From a virus: a stretch of 38,250 nt of DNA. This document shows, one piece after another, positions 12,599 through 21,946 of this stretch. The notes below the pieces were generated by a model. That model saw only the letters and a program-made list of their open reading frames with translations, was not told the origin of the DNA and did not search any database. A program made the position numbers and the translations under genes. Positions within the stretch are counted from its first letter, which is position 1. Each line of letters opens with the position of its first letter. The stretch spans positions 1-38,250 of IMG/VR virus record IMGVR_UViG_3300036781_000102. One strand, 5' to 3'.

Positions 12599-13900
12599 TT
12601 AAGCCCAAGCCTTTAAAACTACTGTCCATAATGCTGGAGTAAGGACCACAGTCGCGCCTGATCCTTTTGTTAAAACAACAATTTGTGCAGCCCCAATTTG
12701 AATCCCAATAACAGAAGAATTGGCATAAACCTGTGCGCCATTACTTGGTCCTGTTGTATCTTGACCACCAAGGCATCCGATATTAATCCTGTCCCCTGCT
12801 GAATATCCAGAATTTGTACTGCTACAAACAAATTCAGCGGTATAGAAAATAGGTGAAGTTCCTAAACCATGAGAGAAAGCAATATTCGCTCCAATTGTGA
12901 AAGATGAAGCAGAACTTACGAATAAATTAGAAAATCCTAACGCACCCTTAAGGCCTCCAGGAGTAACACCTTTAGTGGTAATACTCCCAGCTTGAGTTTC
13001 TGCTGTACTAGCTAATGGAAATGTAGGACTTATAACAGCAGTGCCATCATATTTAGAATATTCTCTGATGCGCCAATTGCTAGAACTAATATATTCTACA
13101 ATAGCTGTATCGCCAGCAGCGGTTGTTATATTTGCGGATGATGGAATAAGTAAACTTGTAGCATTATATGTAAGTGTCAGAATATCATTGAATTCAACAA
13201 AATAAATAGGGCTTGCGACATTAGCAGAAGATCCAAATGCCGTGATTGTGGTCGTCCCTGTTATCAGAACATTCTGACTTGAAATTGTTCCGAGATCCGT
13301 TGTTGTTGCACTGGCAAGCGTTGTCTGCGTTGTATTAATAGTGTTAGGTTGCAAAGAAGAGGTGGGAATAAACGGGGTTCTGGCAGGAGATAGAAGCTGG
13401 AAAACTGTGCCATCATATATAACTTCTGCAGAATCACCAGTAGTCCAGTCTCCAGAACCAAGAGCAAACTGATTTTTCTGTACAGTCGTATCAGGAAGAG
13501 AATTAATGCTTAATGTGACAGGACCAGTATTGGTCCCTCCCAGCTTGAATCTAAATGTTTGACCTTTCACATATGCTGTAATAGCTGGGGTTGCATTCGT
13601 TGTAACTGTATTGGTCCCGGTACTATCAGAAAGGATTATGAATTGTCCATCCTGAACTTGCCCAGCAGAAGCATATTGTGTGCGTGTTGCGGCATCACCA
13701 ACATTAAGATGCTTAAATGTATCCATCTTCAGATCGGCTGTGATGGTTGTCTGACCATCTCTTGTAATACATGTAGATAGGCCTTGGGCAAAACCATTGT
13801 CCTCGTTATCCATACGATCAGACTTAATCTTTATCCCCGCGTTGGCATCGTTGGTCCAGTTATAAAGACGTTGAAATATGCCGTTTCCGTTAAATGCCAT
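12599..13900 (-). CDS. Tail fibre protein (433 aa)
   Basis: A structural fibre. The N-terminal 85 residues (MAFNGNGIFQRLYNWTNDAN onward, with KHLNVGDAATRTQYASAGQ) form the conserved adaptor seen in many podophage fibres that attaches to the tail. The centre and C-terminus are Thr/Ser/Gly-rich beta repeats with TSLLIPSSANITTA and a final IGAAQIVVLTKGSG stretch, probably receptor-binding. AGGAG precedes the ATG. It is the last structural gene before lysis. No chaperone domain or enzymatic motif. Confidence 0.82.
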   Translation of the reverse strand: MAFNGNGIFQRLYNWTNDANAGIKIKSDRMDNEDNGFAQGLSTCITRDGQTTITADLKMDTFKHLNVGDAATRTQYASAGQVQDGQFIILSDSTGTNTVTTNATPAITAYVKGQTFRFKLGGTNTGPVTLSINSLPDTTVQKNQFALGSGDWTTGDSAEVIYDGTVFQLLSPARTPFIPTSSLQPNTINTTQTTLASATTTDLGTISSQNVLITGTTTITAFGSSANVASPIYFVEFNDILTLTYNATSLLIPSSANITTAAGDTAIVEYISSSNWRIREYSKYDGTAVISPTFPLASTAETQAGSITTKGVTPGGLKGALGFSNLFVSSASSFTIGANIAFSHGLGTSPIFYTAEFVCSSTNSGYSAGDRINIGCLGGQDTTGPSNGAQVYANSSVIGIQIGAAQIVVLTKGSGATVVLTPALWTVVLKAWA

Positions 13901-13999
13901 TGAGTTTATCTCCTGTATTATGTAAGCTATGGTATGAGTTTATTAGCAATTGCCATAGGCGGATTTTTATATTCTGTTGTGTTTCTTTCATTAAAGCAT

Positions 14000-15667
14000 T
14001 TATGGCGATACCAGCGCACGAGCCAAAGCTGCCGGATTAGAATATTTGGAAATGGCATCGGCGACAGGTTTAAACGCAGCAGGACGCTGTGAAAGAGCGG
14101 CTCCTAACTTTGTCCCCATATTGCTATAAATAGCCGCTGTAGGTATGCCTGCGCCAATCGACAGGGGTATGCCTAACATTCCTTGTCCGCCCAATAATCC
14201 TGAAGCAAGATATCTACCCGCTGTACCGCTATCAGGATATTTATTTGGTAAGACAGCTTTTGCTGCATCAGATAAATCCTGCATATAAGCATTGCCAGTT
14301 GCATATCCGCCATGCCCTACAGTTTTATCCGCAGATTTCACAGCATTGGATAATTGTCCGGGCGTAAAAGTACCCTGTTCAGCACCAACCATGGAAGACG
14401 CACTACGCATACGGGCATAGTTTGCATAGCCCTCATCTATTTTCTCTAATTCATCAGCATATTGAGGATTGGATCGGCCAATTAAACCACGCAATGAATC
14501 TTGTGTATCCTTTAATGCCTGCGCCAGTTTCCTCTGATAAGGATCTGTCGATGGAGAAAAGTCTTTAATTTCATTACTAAGACCGGTTTGGGCATCTTTC
14601 AAATCCTGACCGGCCAAAGACCCTGATTTTGATCTATTGGCTATTTCACGTTCAAGAATGTTTGCATATGTTTTTTGTTCTTGTGCAGGGAGATCTTGGA
14701 TTGTTTTCTGTATTACTTGCATATCCTGGCCAAATTGAGAATCAGGAGCGGCCGTTAATTTAGGAAGCAAATCATTATATTTGTTTCCTAATGTGTCCTT
14801 AACGTAAGAAACTGCGTCTCTGCCATTTATACCTTCTGGTAATTTTTCTCCGACTGGGTTTAAGGCACGATTAGCAACGGCAGTATTGAGATCTTGAATA
14901 CTTCTACCTTGCGCGTTCTTGATAATATCACCAACAACAGGAATTGAAGTAAACTTATCTTCAAGACTTTTCATCATTCCGCCGTTACGTTGCCCAGGCG
15001 TGAGTCTAATTCCCTCATCCATCAGTAACTGAGCATCATCGGATATATTAGGTTTCATAATACTAGAAACGGCAGACCCGACTAAAGGAGCGGCTGCCCC
15101 GGCCACCCCACCAATACCAGCCTGCCACGCTTTCTGTGTGGCATATGAACCATCTGATGTATCTACGGGTGTTGTTGCCCCATAGATACTGCCCATTGTA
15201 GCTCCTTGAGCTAATTTTGCCCCAAGAGTGGTTGCTTCAGGCATCAGCCCAGCTACTTCACCGCCGACTGCTAGATTAATTGGAGAAATAATATTCCCCC
15301 CAAGTCTAGCCCAATCCATACCCGATTGCCCGGCAGATGTTCTTGAATTTTGATAGTCTTTTTCTCTAGCTGAGTTTCCCTGATCAAGCAATTGCGCTGA
15401 CTGATCATAGGCGCGACTCACAGCATTGGGTGACGTTCCCCCCAAAGATGTTGCATAGGCTATAGCATGTGGTACAGCCTGGCTTATACCAAAAGCTGGA
15501 TCCATTGCACCGTGAAAGACGCGACCTGTAACAGATGATTGAAAATCACCAGTTGTTGCGGTTGGTGGCGGAGGATCCATTTTAATGGTATTAATATCAA
15601 CAGGAACCGGACCTCCCTGAGAAGAGTCCAGTTTAATTGATCCGAGGTCTATTGGAACATAAGGCAT
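14000..15667 (-). CDS. Putative internal virion / DNA ejection protein 2 (555 aa)
   Basis: Long Ala/Gly/Ser-rich protein with helical segments, an internal hydrophobic GGVAGAAAPLVGSAVSS region and a C-terminal GLLGGQGMLGIPLSIGAGIP stretch. Such amphipathic hydrophobic patches and the gene order (stabilisation protein, then two large low-complexity proteins, then fibre) match P22- and T7-type ejection proteins that leave the capsid before the DNA. Its start overlaps the upstream stop (TAATG). Sequence alone does not show homology to P22 gp16 or gp20. Confidence 0.65.
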   Translation of the reverse strand: MPYVPIDLGSIKLDSSQGGPVPVDINTIKMDPPPPTATTGDFQSSVTGRVFHGAMDPAFGISQAVPHAIAYATSLGGTSPNAVSRAYDQSAQLLDQGNSAREKDYQNSRTSAGQSGMDWARLGGNIISPINLAVGGEVAGLMPEATTLGAKLAQGATMGSIYGATTPVDTSDGSYATQKAWQAGIGGVAGAAAPLVGSAVSSIMKPNISDDAQLLMDEGIRLTPGQRNGGMMKSLEDKFTSIPVVGDIIKNAQGRSIQDLNTAVANRALNPVGEKLPEGINGRDAVSYVKDTLGNKYNDLLPKLTAAPDSQFGQDMQVIQKTIQDLPAQEQKTYANILEREIANRSKSGSLAGQDLKDAQTGLSNEIKDFSPSTDPYQRKLAQALKDTQDSLRGLIGRSNPQYADELEKIDEGYANYARMRSASSMVGAEQGTFTPGQLSNAVKSADKTVGHGGYATGNAYMQDLSDAAKAVLPNKYPDSGTAGRYLASGLLGGQGMLGIPLSIGAGIPTAAIYSNMGTKLGAALSQRPAAFKPVADAISKYSNPAALARALVSP

Positions 15668-17340
15668 TATTCCTCCATAACATGAGAACCATCAGGAAGT
15701 TGATAAACAGCCTTGCCTCCCGATGTTCCAATTTTTGTCGCCCCAGAAGGAAGACCCGATTGATTAGGAGGATTCAATAAACTTTTAGCCCGCTGTTGAG
15801 AATAGTTCTCACGGAATTGGGTAATTGGCTTTCCTTGTTGTTCCCATTGCTGTAACGCTCCCAGTTCGTTTACAGAATCACCATACATCGTTCTTTGCAT
15901 ATTATTGATAGATCGAATGGCGCCATCCATTTTATTGGGGTTAGCCAAATCTCTTTGAAATGATTTGAATTCATTTTGACCAATGCGGCCATTTTGCCCC
16001 ATCATTGATTTGAGCTGCAAAAGGGCATGTTGTGCGGATAATCCCTCAAACGCTTGAATTGCAGCAGGATCTCCCCCAGCAATACCCTGTACGACGGATT
16101 GTGGCGCACCCATTGAAGCAGCCATACTGGCAATATTAGCTTTATCTGTTGTCCATGCCCCGCTTTTGAACTTATCCAGTAACGCTTCCTGGGTATTGAT
16201 GATGTTCATGGCTTTTTCACCTTCAGACACTTGCCCGATAAGGCCATTTTTATAGTTCATGGCATTATTGACATCAGTTGTCTGACCAGCTTTACCAGCC
16301 TCAATAGGTGCCATAGCCTTGGCCTTGGCAATCTCAATCTGTGCTGGACTAGCAGTTTGATTTGGCGCTGAAGCCTGCATCGGAGCCTGAGCAGATGGAT
16401 CAATATTTGATGGAATCTGCGGAGTCGGAGCAGGGCTAGACATTGGCGATTGACTGACAGGAGGAATTGGAGCAGACGGACCATTCTGCGGTCCGCTCAA
16501 GGGTTGTTGAATCTGCGATTGAGCAGACAGTTGCGCGCCAGCTTGACTCATGGCTACTGGATTAGGAACAGGTGTAGCATTGGCTGCTTTCATGCCTCCA
16601 GGAGGATAGGTCATCATTTGATCAACTGGGGGCAATTGCCCTATTGATGGAGCCAGTTGCTGTGCGACTGCTTGTGGAGTATTGCCGCCTACGCCAAATG
16701 GCGCTGCTGGGGCCTGTGGAGCAGGGGGTGCGGGAGGCGCTGGAGTTGCTCCAAGCTGATCTGCGGCAATATCAGGTCTTACTAATGTTACAGGTCCGGT
16801 TGGATTGTTTGGATCAACTTTCTCTATAGGTTTGCCATAGACAGCACCGGCCCTGGCACTGCCACCAGCTAATGCATTGGCATAATCTAATGGAGTGGAT
16901 TGGCCAGAAGCTCCAGCATTTTTCATTTCATTGGTGCGTTGCATATCGTCTGCGATAGCTTTGCCAGCTTCAGGACCATAGATATTACTGGCCAAGGCAA
17001 TTTTATATGGGTCAATTCCAGACGATGTTGTGCCACTCCCAGCAGTTTGTCCGCCAATGCTGGACATAAGTGCTTGCGCTTGTTGGGATTGTAAATCTGC
17101 AGCTTTTTGCAATGCATCAGATTGTGTGCTTTGCGCCAACGCCCCAGAAGCCCCACGGGCTAAATATTCCAATGGAGAATGCCTATAAACAACCTGGCCA
17201 GCCATGTCATTAGCCGCGGGCATTTCTGCATTCTTTTGCAGACTTTGCGCTAGTAATTGCGCCCGCATAAGGGCAACAGCACTTGCCTGCTGGTTTTTAT
17301 CGGCTGGATTATAAAATGGAATAGTTGATGCTGTTGCCAT
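15667..17340 (-). CDS. Putative internal virion / DNA ejection protein 1, Pro/Gln/Ala-rich (557 aa)
   Basis: N-terminal helical region (KNQQASAVALMRAQLLAQSL), a Pro/Ala/Gln/Ser disordered middle (about 195-340, with PAPPAPPAPQAPAAP-type runs), and a helical C-terminal domain (NIINTQEALLDKFKSGAWTT through QHALLQLKSMMGQNGRIG). This fits an ejectosome component. Start and stop overlap both neighbours by one base (TAATG), indicating a translationally coupled set of three. Confidence 0.65.
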   Translation of the reverse strand: MATASTIPFYNPADKNQQASAVALMRAQLLAQSLQKNAEMPAANDMAGQVVYRHSPLEYLARGASGALAQSTQSDALQKAADLQSQQAQALMSSIGGQTAGSGTTSSGIDPYKIALASNIYGPEAGKAIADDMQRTNEMKNAGASGQSTPLDYANALAGGSARAGAVYGKPIEKVDPNNPTGPVTLVRPDIAADQLGATPAPPAPPAPQAPAAPFGVGGNTPQAVAQQLAPSIGQLPPVDQMMTYPPGGMKAANATPVPNPVAMSQAGAQLSAQSQIQQPLSGPQNGPSAPIPPVSQSPMSSPAPTPQIPSNIDPSAQAPMQASAPNQTASPAQIEIAKAKAMAPIEAGKAGQTTDVNNAMNYKNGLIGQVSEGEKAMNIINTQEALLDKFKSGAWTTDKANIASMAASMGAPQSVVQGIAGGDPAAIQAFEGLSAQHALLQLKSMMGQNGRIGQNEFKSFQRDLANPNKMDGAIRSINNMQRTMYGDSVNELGALQQWEQQGKPITQFRENYSQQRAKSLLNPPNQSGLPSGATKIGTSGGKAVYQLPDGSHVMEE

Positions 17341-18656
17341 TATTTCACTTTCGAGTAGTAAACTCGTTTATATCCATCTTCACCAGTCACAACGGCCTCA
17401 GGAATCACTTTTTCGACCTCTTGTGCTATAACGCCCGTCATACGCTCTGGGCGGCCAATATAGTTATATTCATAAATACCAATTCCACCCGGGGTTTGGC
17501 CAATGCGGTCAATGTTCTCTTTCATACGGATATCTGAGAAACCCGCCAAAGCAAGAGCACCCGAGCTTAATCCTGAGGAAGCCCCGCTACCCAAAATACT
17601 GCCCAGACCGGCGTTACCTAAGAAACTACCACCAAGCCCAAACAAGCTGCCCATTAATGAGTTGCTTGATGCATTTGAAGCGTTTGAACTATTCAATTGA
17701 GCTTGATAGGCATTTTGTACAGCGCCTTGATAATTAGGGGCTGCGACCTGATTATTGCCGGATGCAGCAAAAGATGGATTCTGAACCTGAACACCATTCT
17801 GAAGAGCTTGGTATTCATTAATTGGTGCATTGTATTGTTGAGAATAATTCGAAACATCTTGCTGATTATTTGCCAAAGCTTCTTGATTATATGTCTGTCC
17901 TGCACTAACCCCGGAAAGAAGCGCTTGGTTATAGGCATCATTCTTTGCCTGATTCTGCAAATTAATGGCATTATTGTAGGCTTGGGAACCTTGGGTAATA
18001 CCCTGGTTTGCTAGTTTACTCTCCAGTGCAGATTGATCGCGATCCAGCTGCGGTTGAAGTCTTTGAAGCAAGCTTTGATAAATAGTATTCTCTTGATTTG
18101 AAACATCGGTGGCAGATGCCAATTGATGAGTAAGATGAGCTAAATCATATGGATTTGCCTGATTAGCTTGCGCTTGGTTTAGCGCTGTACCAGCAATGCC
18201 TTGTTGTTGCTGTTGTAATGACTGTTGATTATCAAGGATCTTTTGCTGTTCTGGTGACAGAGTAATGGTCGATGTAAACCCAGGCGCAGCTCCTGAATTA
18301 GTTTGATAATCTGAAAGTTTCGGAGCTGATGATGCCTGCGGAGTTTGTGGTTGCCCAGGAATATAGAAACTATTGCTACTATTCTCACCATTCTGATATG
18401 GGCCAGAAATGTTTGATGCTTGTTGTGGTGCAGATGCAGCAGCTTGATAAGCTGATAAAGCCTTATTGTAAGCGTCATAATCATATGTTGGAGCGCCACT
18501 GGTTTGGCTATAGGTCAAATTACCATATGGCGTAACCTGATTAACATTATTCAGCTGTGCCTGATAAAGAGCAGCATCTTTATTATATTGTGATTGAGCA
18601 TTGGCTGTTGCTACTGGATCAGGCGCTGCTGGAGTTGAAGATGAGCCCTTACCCAT
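17340..18656 (-). CDS. Internal virion-type protein with C-terminal S74 chaperone domain (438 aa)
   Basis: The body is Ala/Gln/Asn/Ser-rich with long helices and a Gly/Ser/Leu segment (NAGLGSILGSGASSGLSSGA). Residues about 374-438 form a short intramolecular chaperone of the peptidase S74 type: SDIRMKENIDRIG, then YEYNYIGRP, GVIAQEVEKVIPEAV. In fibres this domain aids trimer folding and may be cut at the Ser-Asp; whether it is cleaved here is unknown. ATG 18656 has AGGTGG in front and overlaps the upstream stop (TAATG). Confidence 0.75.
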   Translation of the reverse strand: MGKGSSSTPAAPDPVATANAQSQYNKDAALYQAQLNNVNQVTPYGNLTYSQTSGAPTYDYDAYNKALSAYQAAASAPQQASNISGPYQNGENSSNSFYIPGQPQTPQASSAPKLSDYQTNSGAAPGFTSTITLSPEQQKILDNQQSLQQQQQGIAGTALNQAQANQANPYDLAHLTHQLASATDVSNQENTIYQSLLQRLQPQLDRDQSALESKLANQGITQGSQAYNNAINLQNQAKNDAYNQALLSGVSAGQTYNQEALANNQQDVSNYSQQYNAPINEYQALQNGVQVQNPSFAASGNNQVAAPNYQGAVQNAYQAQLNSSNASNASSNSLMGSLFGLGGSFLGNAGLGSILGSGASSGLSSGALALAGFSDIRMKENIDRIGQTPGGIGIYEYNYIGRPERMTGVIAQEVEKVIPEAVVTGEDGYKRVYYSKVK

Positions 18657-19087
18657 TAAATCCACCTGCATTGGGATTTTAACATCCCGAATGAAATTGC
18701 AGTGCCACCATCCGGCCAATATGCTGGATGTTTTCCCTCTTGAATAAAGCCCAGTCTTTCATTGAACATGATTATTTCCCCTTCATTTGCAGAGCAAAGC
18801 GTTGACACTCTTCTCAATTGGTATTGAGTGAAGGGGATACTGAATAACGCCTTTAGATTATGCTTTGAACACCATCTTTTGTCAATACTATAGATAGACA
18901 TATCAATTGAGTACGGAATGTTATCATTATCCGTCATCATATTATTGTAAACTATACCGGCGATGAGTTTGTCTTGAAATTTTACTCCGACAGCAACGAA
19001 TTTATCAAATTTACCAGGTCTGCCAAATAATCCAATAGACACCCAATCACTTATATCTTGATCGGCTCCATAGATTAAATCTGTCAT
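18656..19087 (-). CDS. GNAT-like acetyltransferase-fold protein (143 aa)
   Basis: The strand-helix order, the central DKLIAGIVYNNMM strand, and the end NERLGFIQEGKHPAYWPDGG (typical 'neighbour-residue, GF, G' of GNAT acceptor region) match small GNAT N-acetyltransferase proteins that occur among podophage tail genes. The pyrophosphate-binding Q/RxxGxG/A signature is not obvious (a related stretch reads RRVSTLCSANEG), so activity may be weak or lost. One-base overlap with both neighbours. Substrate unknown. Confidence 0.65.
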   Translation of the reverse strand: MTDLIYGADQDISDWVSIGLFGRPGKFDKFVAVGVKFQDKLIAGIVYNNMMTDNDNIPYSIDMSIYSIDKRWCSKHNLKALFSIPFTQYQLRRVSTLCSANEGEIIMFNERLGFIQEGKHPAYWPDGGTAISFGMLKSQCRWI

Positions 19088-20643
19088 TAAAGAACCGCGC
19101 CAGGCTCAAAAACAAAATCAGTGGACTGCCATTGAGCTGTTAAATCCATTGCCGATACCTGCATACGCAAGGCAGCTGCGTATCCCACACCATTTACCGT
19201 TTGCCAGTTTTTGATAATGTTAACAGCACTACCCCAAGATGATGTGTCCCACGGAGCAACATCCCATGTCGCGCCCCCTGACGATCCGGAGAAAGCCGGA
19301 GTTGAAGTTGGCACGGAATTGTCAAAATCAATATTGAGAGTAATGGCTGTATTTAATATCCCAGGGCAGGCAATAATAGGTCTTGCCATATTGAACTTTT
19401 TAATGCGCCCAGTATCTCCAAAATATGAAAAAGACTGTTCTACGTCCGCCAGAGCAATAGCCGCTCCATTATCACTTGTCCCGATATCGCATTGAACGAC
19501 CTTGCCATCAGTGCCAAAAAAAAGATCATTTTCAAAAAATTCAAAACATGCAGCATTCCATCCCGTGAACCTGCACCAAGAACCATTGATGGTATTCATC
19601 ACATATTGATATTGTGTAGAGTTCTCAACTTGTGGAACGTTCACAATAAGCTTATTCCCAATGGGATAAAGAATAGGCTGCCAGCCAAAATTATCGGAAT
19701 AAAGCTGAACATCAGAATTTATCAAATTGGTGATTTTGTTGCTAACAGCGAGATTCAAGGAACTTCTATCAGTCAAGAGAGCCTTTGAAAGAGGAAAAAG
19801 TCCATCATCACAGATTAAGAGAACATCAGACCCCACCTTAATGTAAGGTCTATTACCAACAGGTCTTCCAATTCTGAAAACACCAACAAGGGCCCATGTA
19901 TCTGCTGTTGAGGGGTCTGTGCCTTTATAAATTGCAAATTCACCTTCGGAGGTAATAAAGACAGCATAGTCATCAATACCCGAAACGTTATCAATCGTCC
20001 AATTCGTCATACCAATAAGATGGCCACCAAGACCAAATATAGTCGAAAAATCTATACTGGTAGCTGCACCAGCAATTGATTGCAAACCAAGATACCAAAT
20101 CCGCATAGATGTTTTTTCAGTAAACCACAATCTATTTTTGAAAAGGTTTGTATTGATCGCTTTTTCTGTATCGAATCCTGTAATGTCATGCGTTCCATCA
20201 CCATCGATCCACCAATCAGTTCCATCGTATCCTTGAAGCTTGTCTTGTCCATTAACCAGGACAAGAAAATTTCCGCCAGCTGTACCAATATTAGTATATT
20301 GCAATCTGGCATTTGATAGTCCTGTGACAACAGGCATACCAACCACGCCTTCAGTTGTTACATCGTATATATTAGATTCTGCTGCGGCGAATAGCTTTCT
20401 TTCTGTTGGAGAAGAATAATGAGCGATTGTTTCAACCCATCCAGTGATTCCAGTTACATGGTCAACCGAACCATTTCTCAAATCAACACTTGTTGGTGTG
20501 GGAAACCAATTGTTCATAATGACTGCATCTGTTACAGGCATTTTGGCTAAAGCGTCCCTAGCGTTCAATCCACCTGTTGGCGCAGGAATTGAAACCGTTC
20601 TGGAGACTTGGCGTTTTGTCTGTATTGGTTGCGGCCTAGCCAT
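19087..20643 (-). CDS. Packaged-DNA stabilisation / tail needle-adaptor protein (P22 gp10-like)
   Basis: A 518-residue beta-rich protein starting with basic residues then VSIPAPTGGLNARDALAKMP, TDAVIMNNWFPTPTSVDLRNG, a start shared by podophage proteins of the P22 gp10 type that seal the portal after packaging. Repeated short blades (WFTEKTSMRIWYLGL, DDYAVFITSEGEFAIY, DVLLICDDGLFPLSK, ENDLFFGTDGKVVQCD) suggest a propeller. Marks this phage as short-tailed. ATG overlaps at one base from the next gene's start region. Confidence 0.82.
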   Translation of the reverse strand: MARPQPIQTKRQVSRTVSIPAPTGGLNARDALAKMPVTDAVIMNNWFPTPTSVDLRNGSVDHVTGITGWVETIAHYSSPTERKLFAAAESNIYDVTTEGVVGMPVVTGLSNARLQYTNIGTAGGNFLVLVNGQDKLQGYDGTDWWIDGDGTHDITGFDTEKAINTNLFKNRLWFTEKTSMRIWYLGLQSIAGAATSIDFSTIFGLGGHLIGMTNWTIDNVSGIDDYAVFITSEGEFAIYKGTDPSTADTWALVGVFRIGRPVGNRPYIKVGSDVLLICDDGLFPLSKALLTDRSSLNLAVSNKITNLINSDVQLYSDNFGWQPILYPIGNKLIVNVPQVENSTQYQYVMNTINGSWCRFTGWNAACFEFFENDLFFGTDGKVVQCDIGTSDNGAAIALADVEQSFSYFGDTGRIKKFNMARPIIACPGILNTAITLNIDFDNSVPTSTPAFSGSSGGATWDVAPWDTSSWGSAVNIIKNWQTVNGVGYAAALRMQVSAMDLTAQWQSTDFVFEPGAVL

Positions 20644-20645
20644 TA

Positions 20646-21575
20646 TTATGTACCGAAGTTAGTATCGGGAATATTTGCATCACTCAACAGACGCAAACGG
20701 ACTGACTGAGTATTGATAGCCAAATCTCTAGGTCCGCCATTGCGTGCCATTACCCGTCCAGTTACTTTTGAATAATCATCATATTCCTGATTGAAATCCA
20801 AACCTTTTGCACGAAGGAAACGCCATTTCATTCCTTGGATAAAACATTCTTCATCTAATACATATGTATCTGTATCGGCTGTCCAAATTGTTTGCGGCAA
20901 TCCACTACCAGATTGGCACCATGACGATGAAAAATAATCAAATGCAATGACATCAGTATTATTCGTTGGAATAGGATTTAAAAACATTGTATTCAAACGA
21001 ATCCAGAAACGGCGGCGCGGCCCTACCGGGGAAATACCGTATTTGATAACATTCTTCTCTTGCGCTTCCAATGGACCCAAAAGCTGCCAACGATATGATC
21101 CGTCCCAGAAAGTCTGGGCAATGAAGTAATCGAAATCAACCGGCATTGGGTATGCAATTTGGCCAAACATCAATGGCGTAGCAGATGCCGTTTCTGTGCA
21201 TGGAATGTTGAGCGTGATTTGTGAAGAACTATCGACTGATTGAATAACTGCCGCAGAAGGAATGCCGAGACCTGACACAGCCCAAGTACCAGCAATGATT
21301 CCGCCTGTATCGGGTATATTTGTAATAACTGCAGATCCATTTACAACATCTCCGAATAGGTTGTTATTCGCCTGAGTCAGGAAAGTATATTCCTTGTAAA
21401 GCTCTTGCCATCCACCATTCTTATTCGCTAGTTGTGAAAAATCCTTGCCCTCACGATTAGCAAGAGCAAGGAGCTGAATTGATTGATCGTCTGTTGACGA
21501 AATAAGAGATTGTGGCTGCGGAATATTAATCTCACTGCAAGCCTGCTGGACCAGCTGGAGTAATGTCCGCGCCAT
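20646..21575 (-). CDS. Head-to-tail adaptor protein (P22 gp4 / T7 gp11 type)
   Basis: N-terminal helical part, LLQLVQQACSEINIPQPQSL followed by LALANREGKDFSQLANKNGG, is the hallmark of adaptor proteins bound below the portal in podophages. A beta insertion (residues about 75-145) and a C-terminal RGL-type helix with EECFIQGMKWRFLRAKG follow. The 309-residue length is larger than P22 gp4 but usual for marine-type podophages. Located before the stabilisation protein, as expected for tail assembly order. Confidence 0.75.
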   Translation of the reverse strand: MARTLLQLVQQACSEINIPQPQSLISSTDDQSIQLLALANREGKDFSQLANKNGGWQELYKEYTFLTQANNNLFGDVVNGSAVITNIPDTGGIIAGTWAVSGLGIPSAAVIQSVDSSSQITLNIPCTETASATPLMFGQIAYPMPVDFDYFIAQTFWDGSYRWQLLGPLEAQEKNVIKYGISPVGPRRRFWIRLNTMFLNPIPTNNTDVIAFDYFSSSWCQSGSGLPQTIWTADTDTYVLDEECFIQGMKWRFLRAKGLDFNQEYDDYSKVTGRVMARNGGPRDLAINTQSVRLRLLSDANIPDTNFGT

Positions 21576-21587
21576 TAGATCACCTCA

Positions 21588-21944
21588 TTAGGTAGATTTA
21601 TGTGTAACAATTTTCGTATCTGTGGCGAACTGACACAGCATACCTTTGCCAGGCGTAAGTGTCGCCGAGGTGGTAGCATCAATAGTTGCACCAGTCGGCG
21701 GATAAACCGTCAGATTGTTTGAGCCACCGTTAAAAACATAAAGGGCATCCCCAGCTGTCATAGCAGAAGAAATAATAGCTCCTGTTCCAGACCCTACTGT
21801 ACCAAAGGCGTTCATGTTTGAATCAATAAGAAGTGCATCAGTCGCGCTTGATCCAGTTGCAATCAACCCTTGCCCACCACGTCCCGCCAATTGTTCAGCA
21901 GCTAAGGCGGCATAGCCAGATCCCATAAGTTTATTTTTAAGCAC
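21588..21944 (-). CDS. Small beta-rich structural protein (118 aa)
   Basis: After a short helix (AALAAEQLAGRGG) the chain is beta-rich: GTGAIISSAMTAGDALYVFN, then NNLTVYPPTGATIDATTS, a motif that recurs in small phage virion proteins, and a final TPGKGMLCQFATDTK. It lies between connector and head genes. Head or connector accessory protein is likely; exact role unknown. Confidence 0.65.
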   Translation of the reverse strand: MLKNKLMGSGYAALAAEQLAGRGGQGLIATGSSATDALLIDSNMNAFGTVGSGTGAIISSAMTAGDALYVFNGGSNNLTVYPPTGATIDATTSATLTPGKGMLCQFATDTKIVTHKST

Positions 21945-21946
21945 TT

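Noticed and set aside
12599-13900. Diversity-generating retroelement target in the tail fibre
   Set aside because: No reverse transcriptase, no template repeat and no adenine-biased near-copy seen in the window, although BPP-1-like head genes made it worth checking.
13934-14092. Plus-strand frame with a hydrophobic start (MSLLAIAIGGFLYSVVFLSL)
   Set aside because: It runs antisense into the ejection-protein gene, lacks a Shine-Dalgarno, and the surrounding 30 kb is transcribed leftward. The 98-base gap it uses holds only the fibre gene's ribosome site; a 33-codon minus frame there also lacks a ribosome site.
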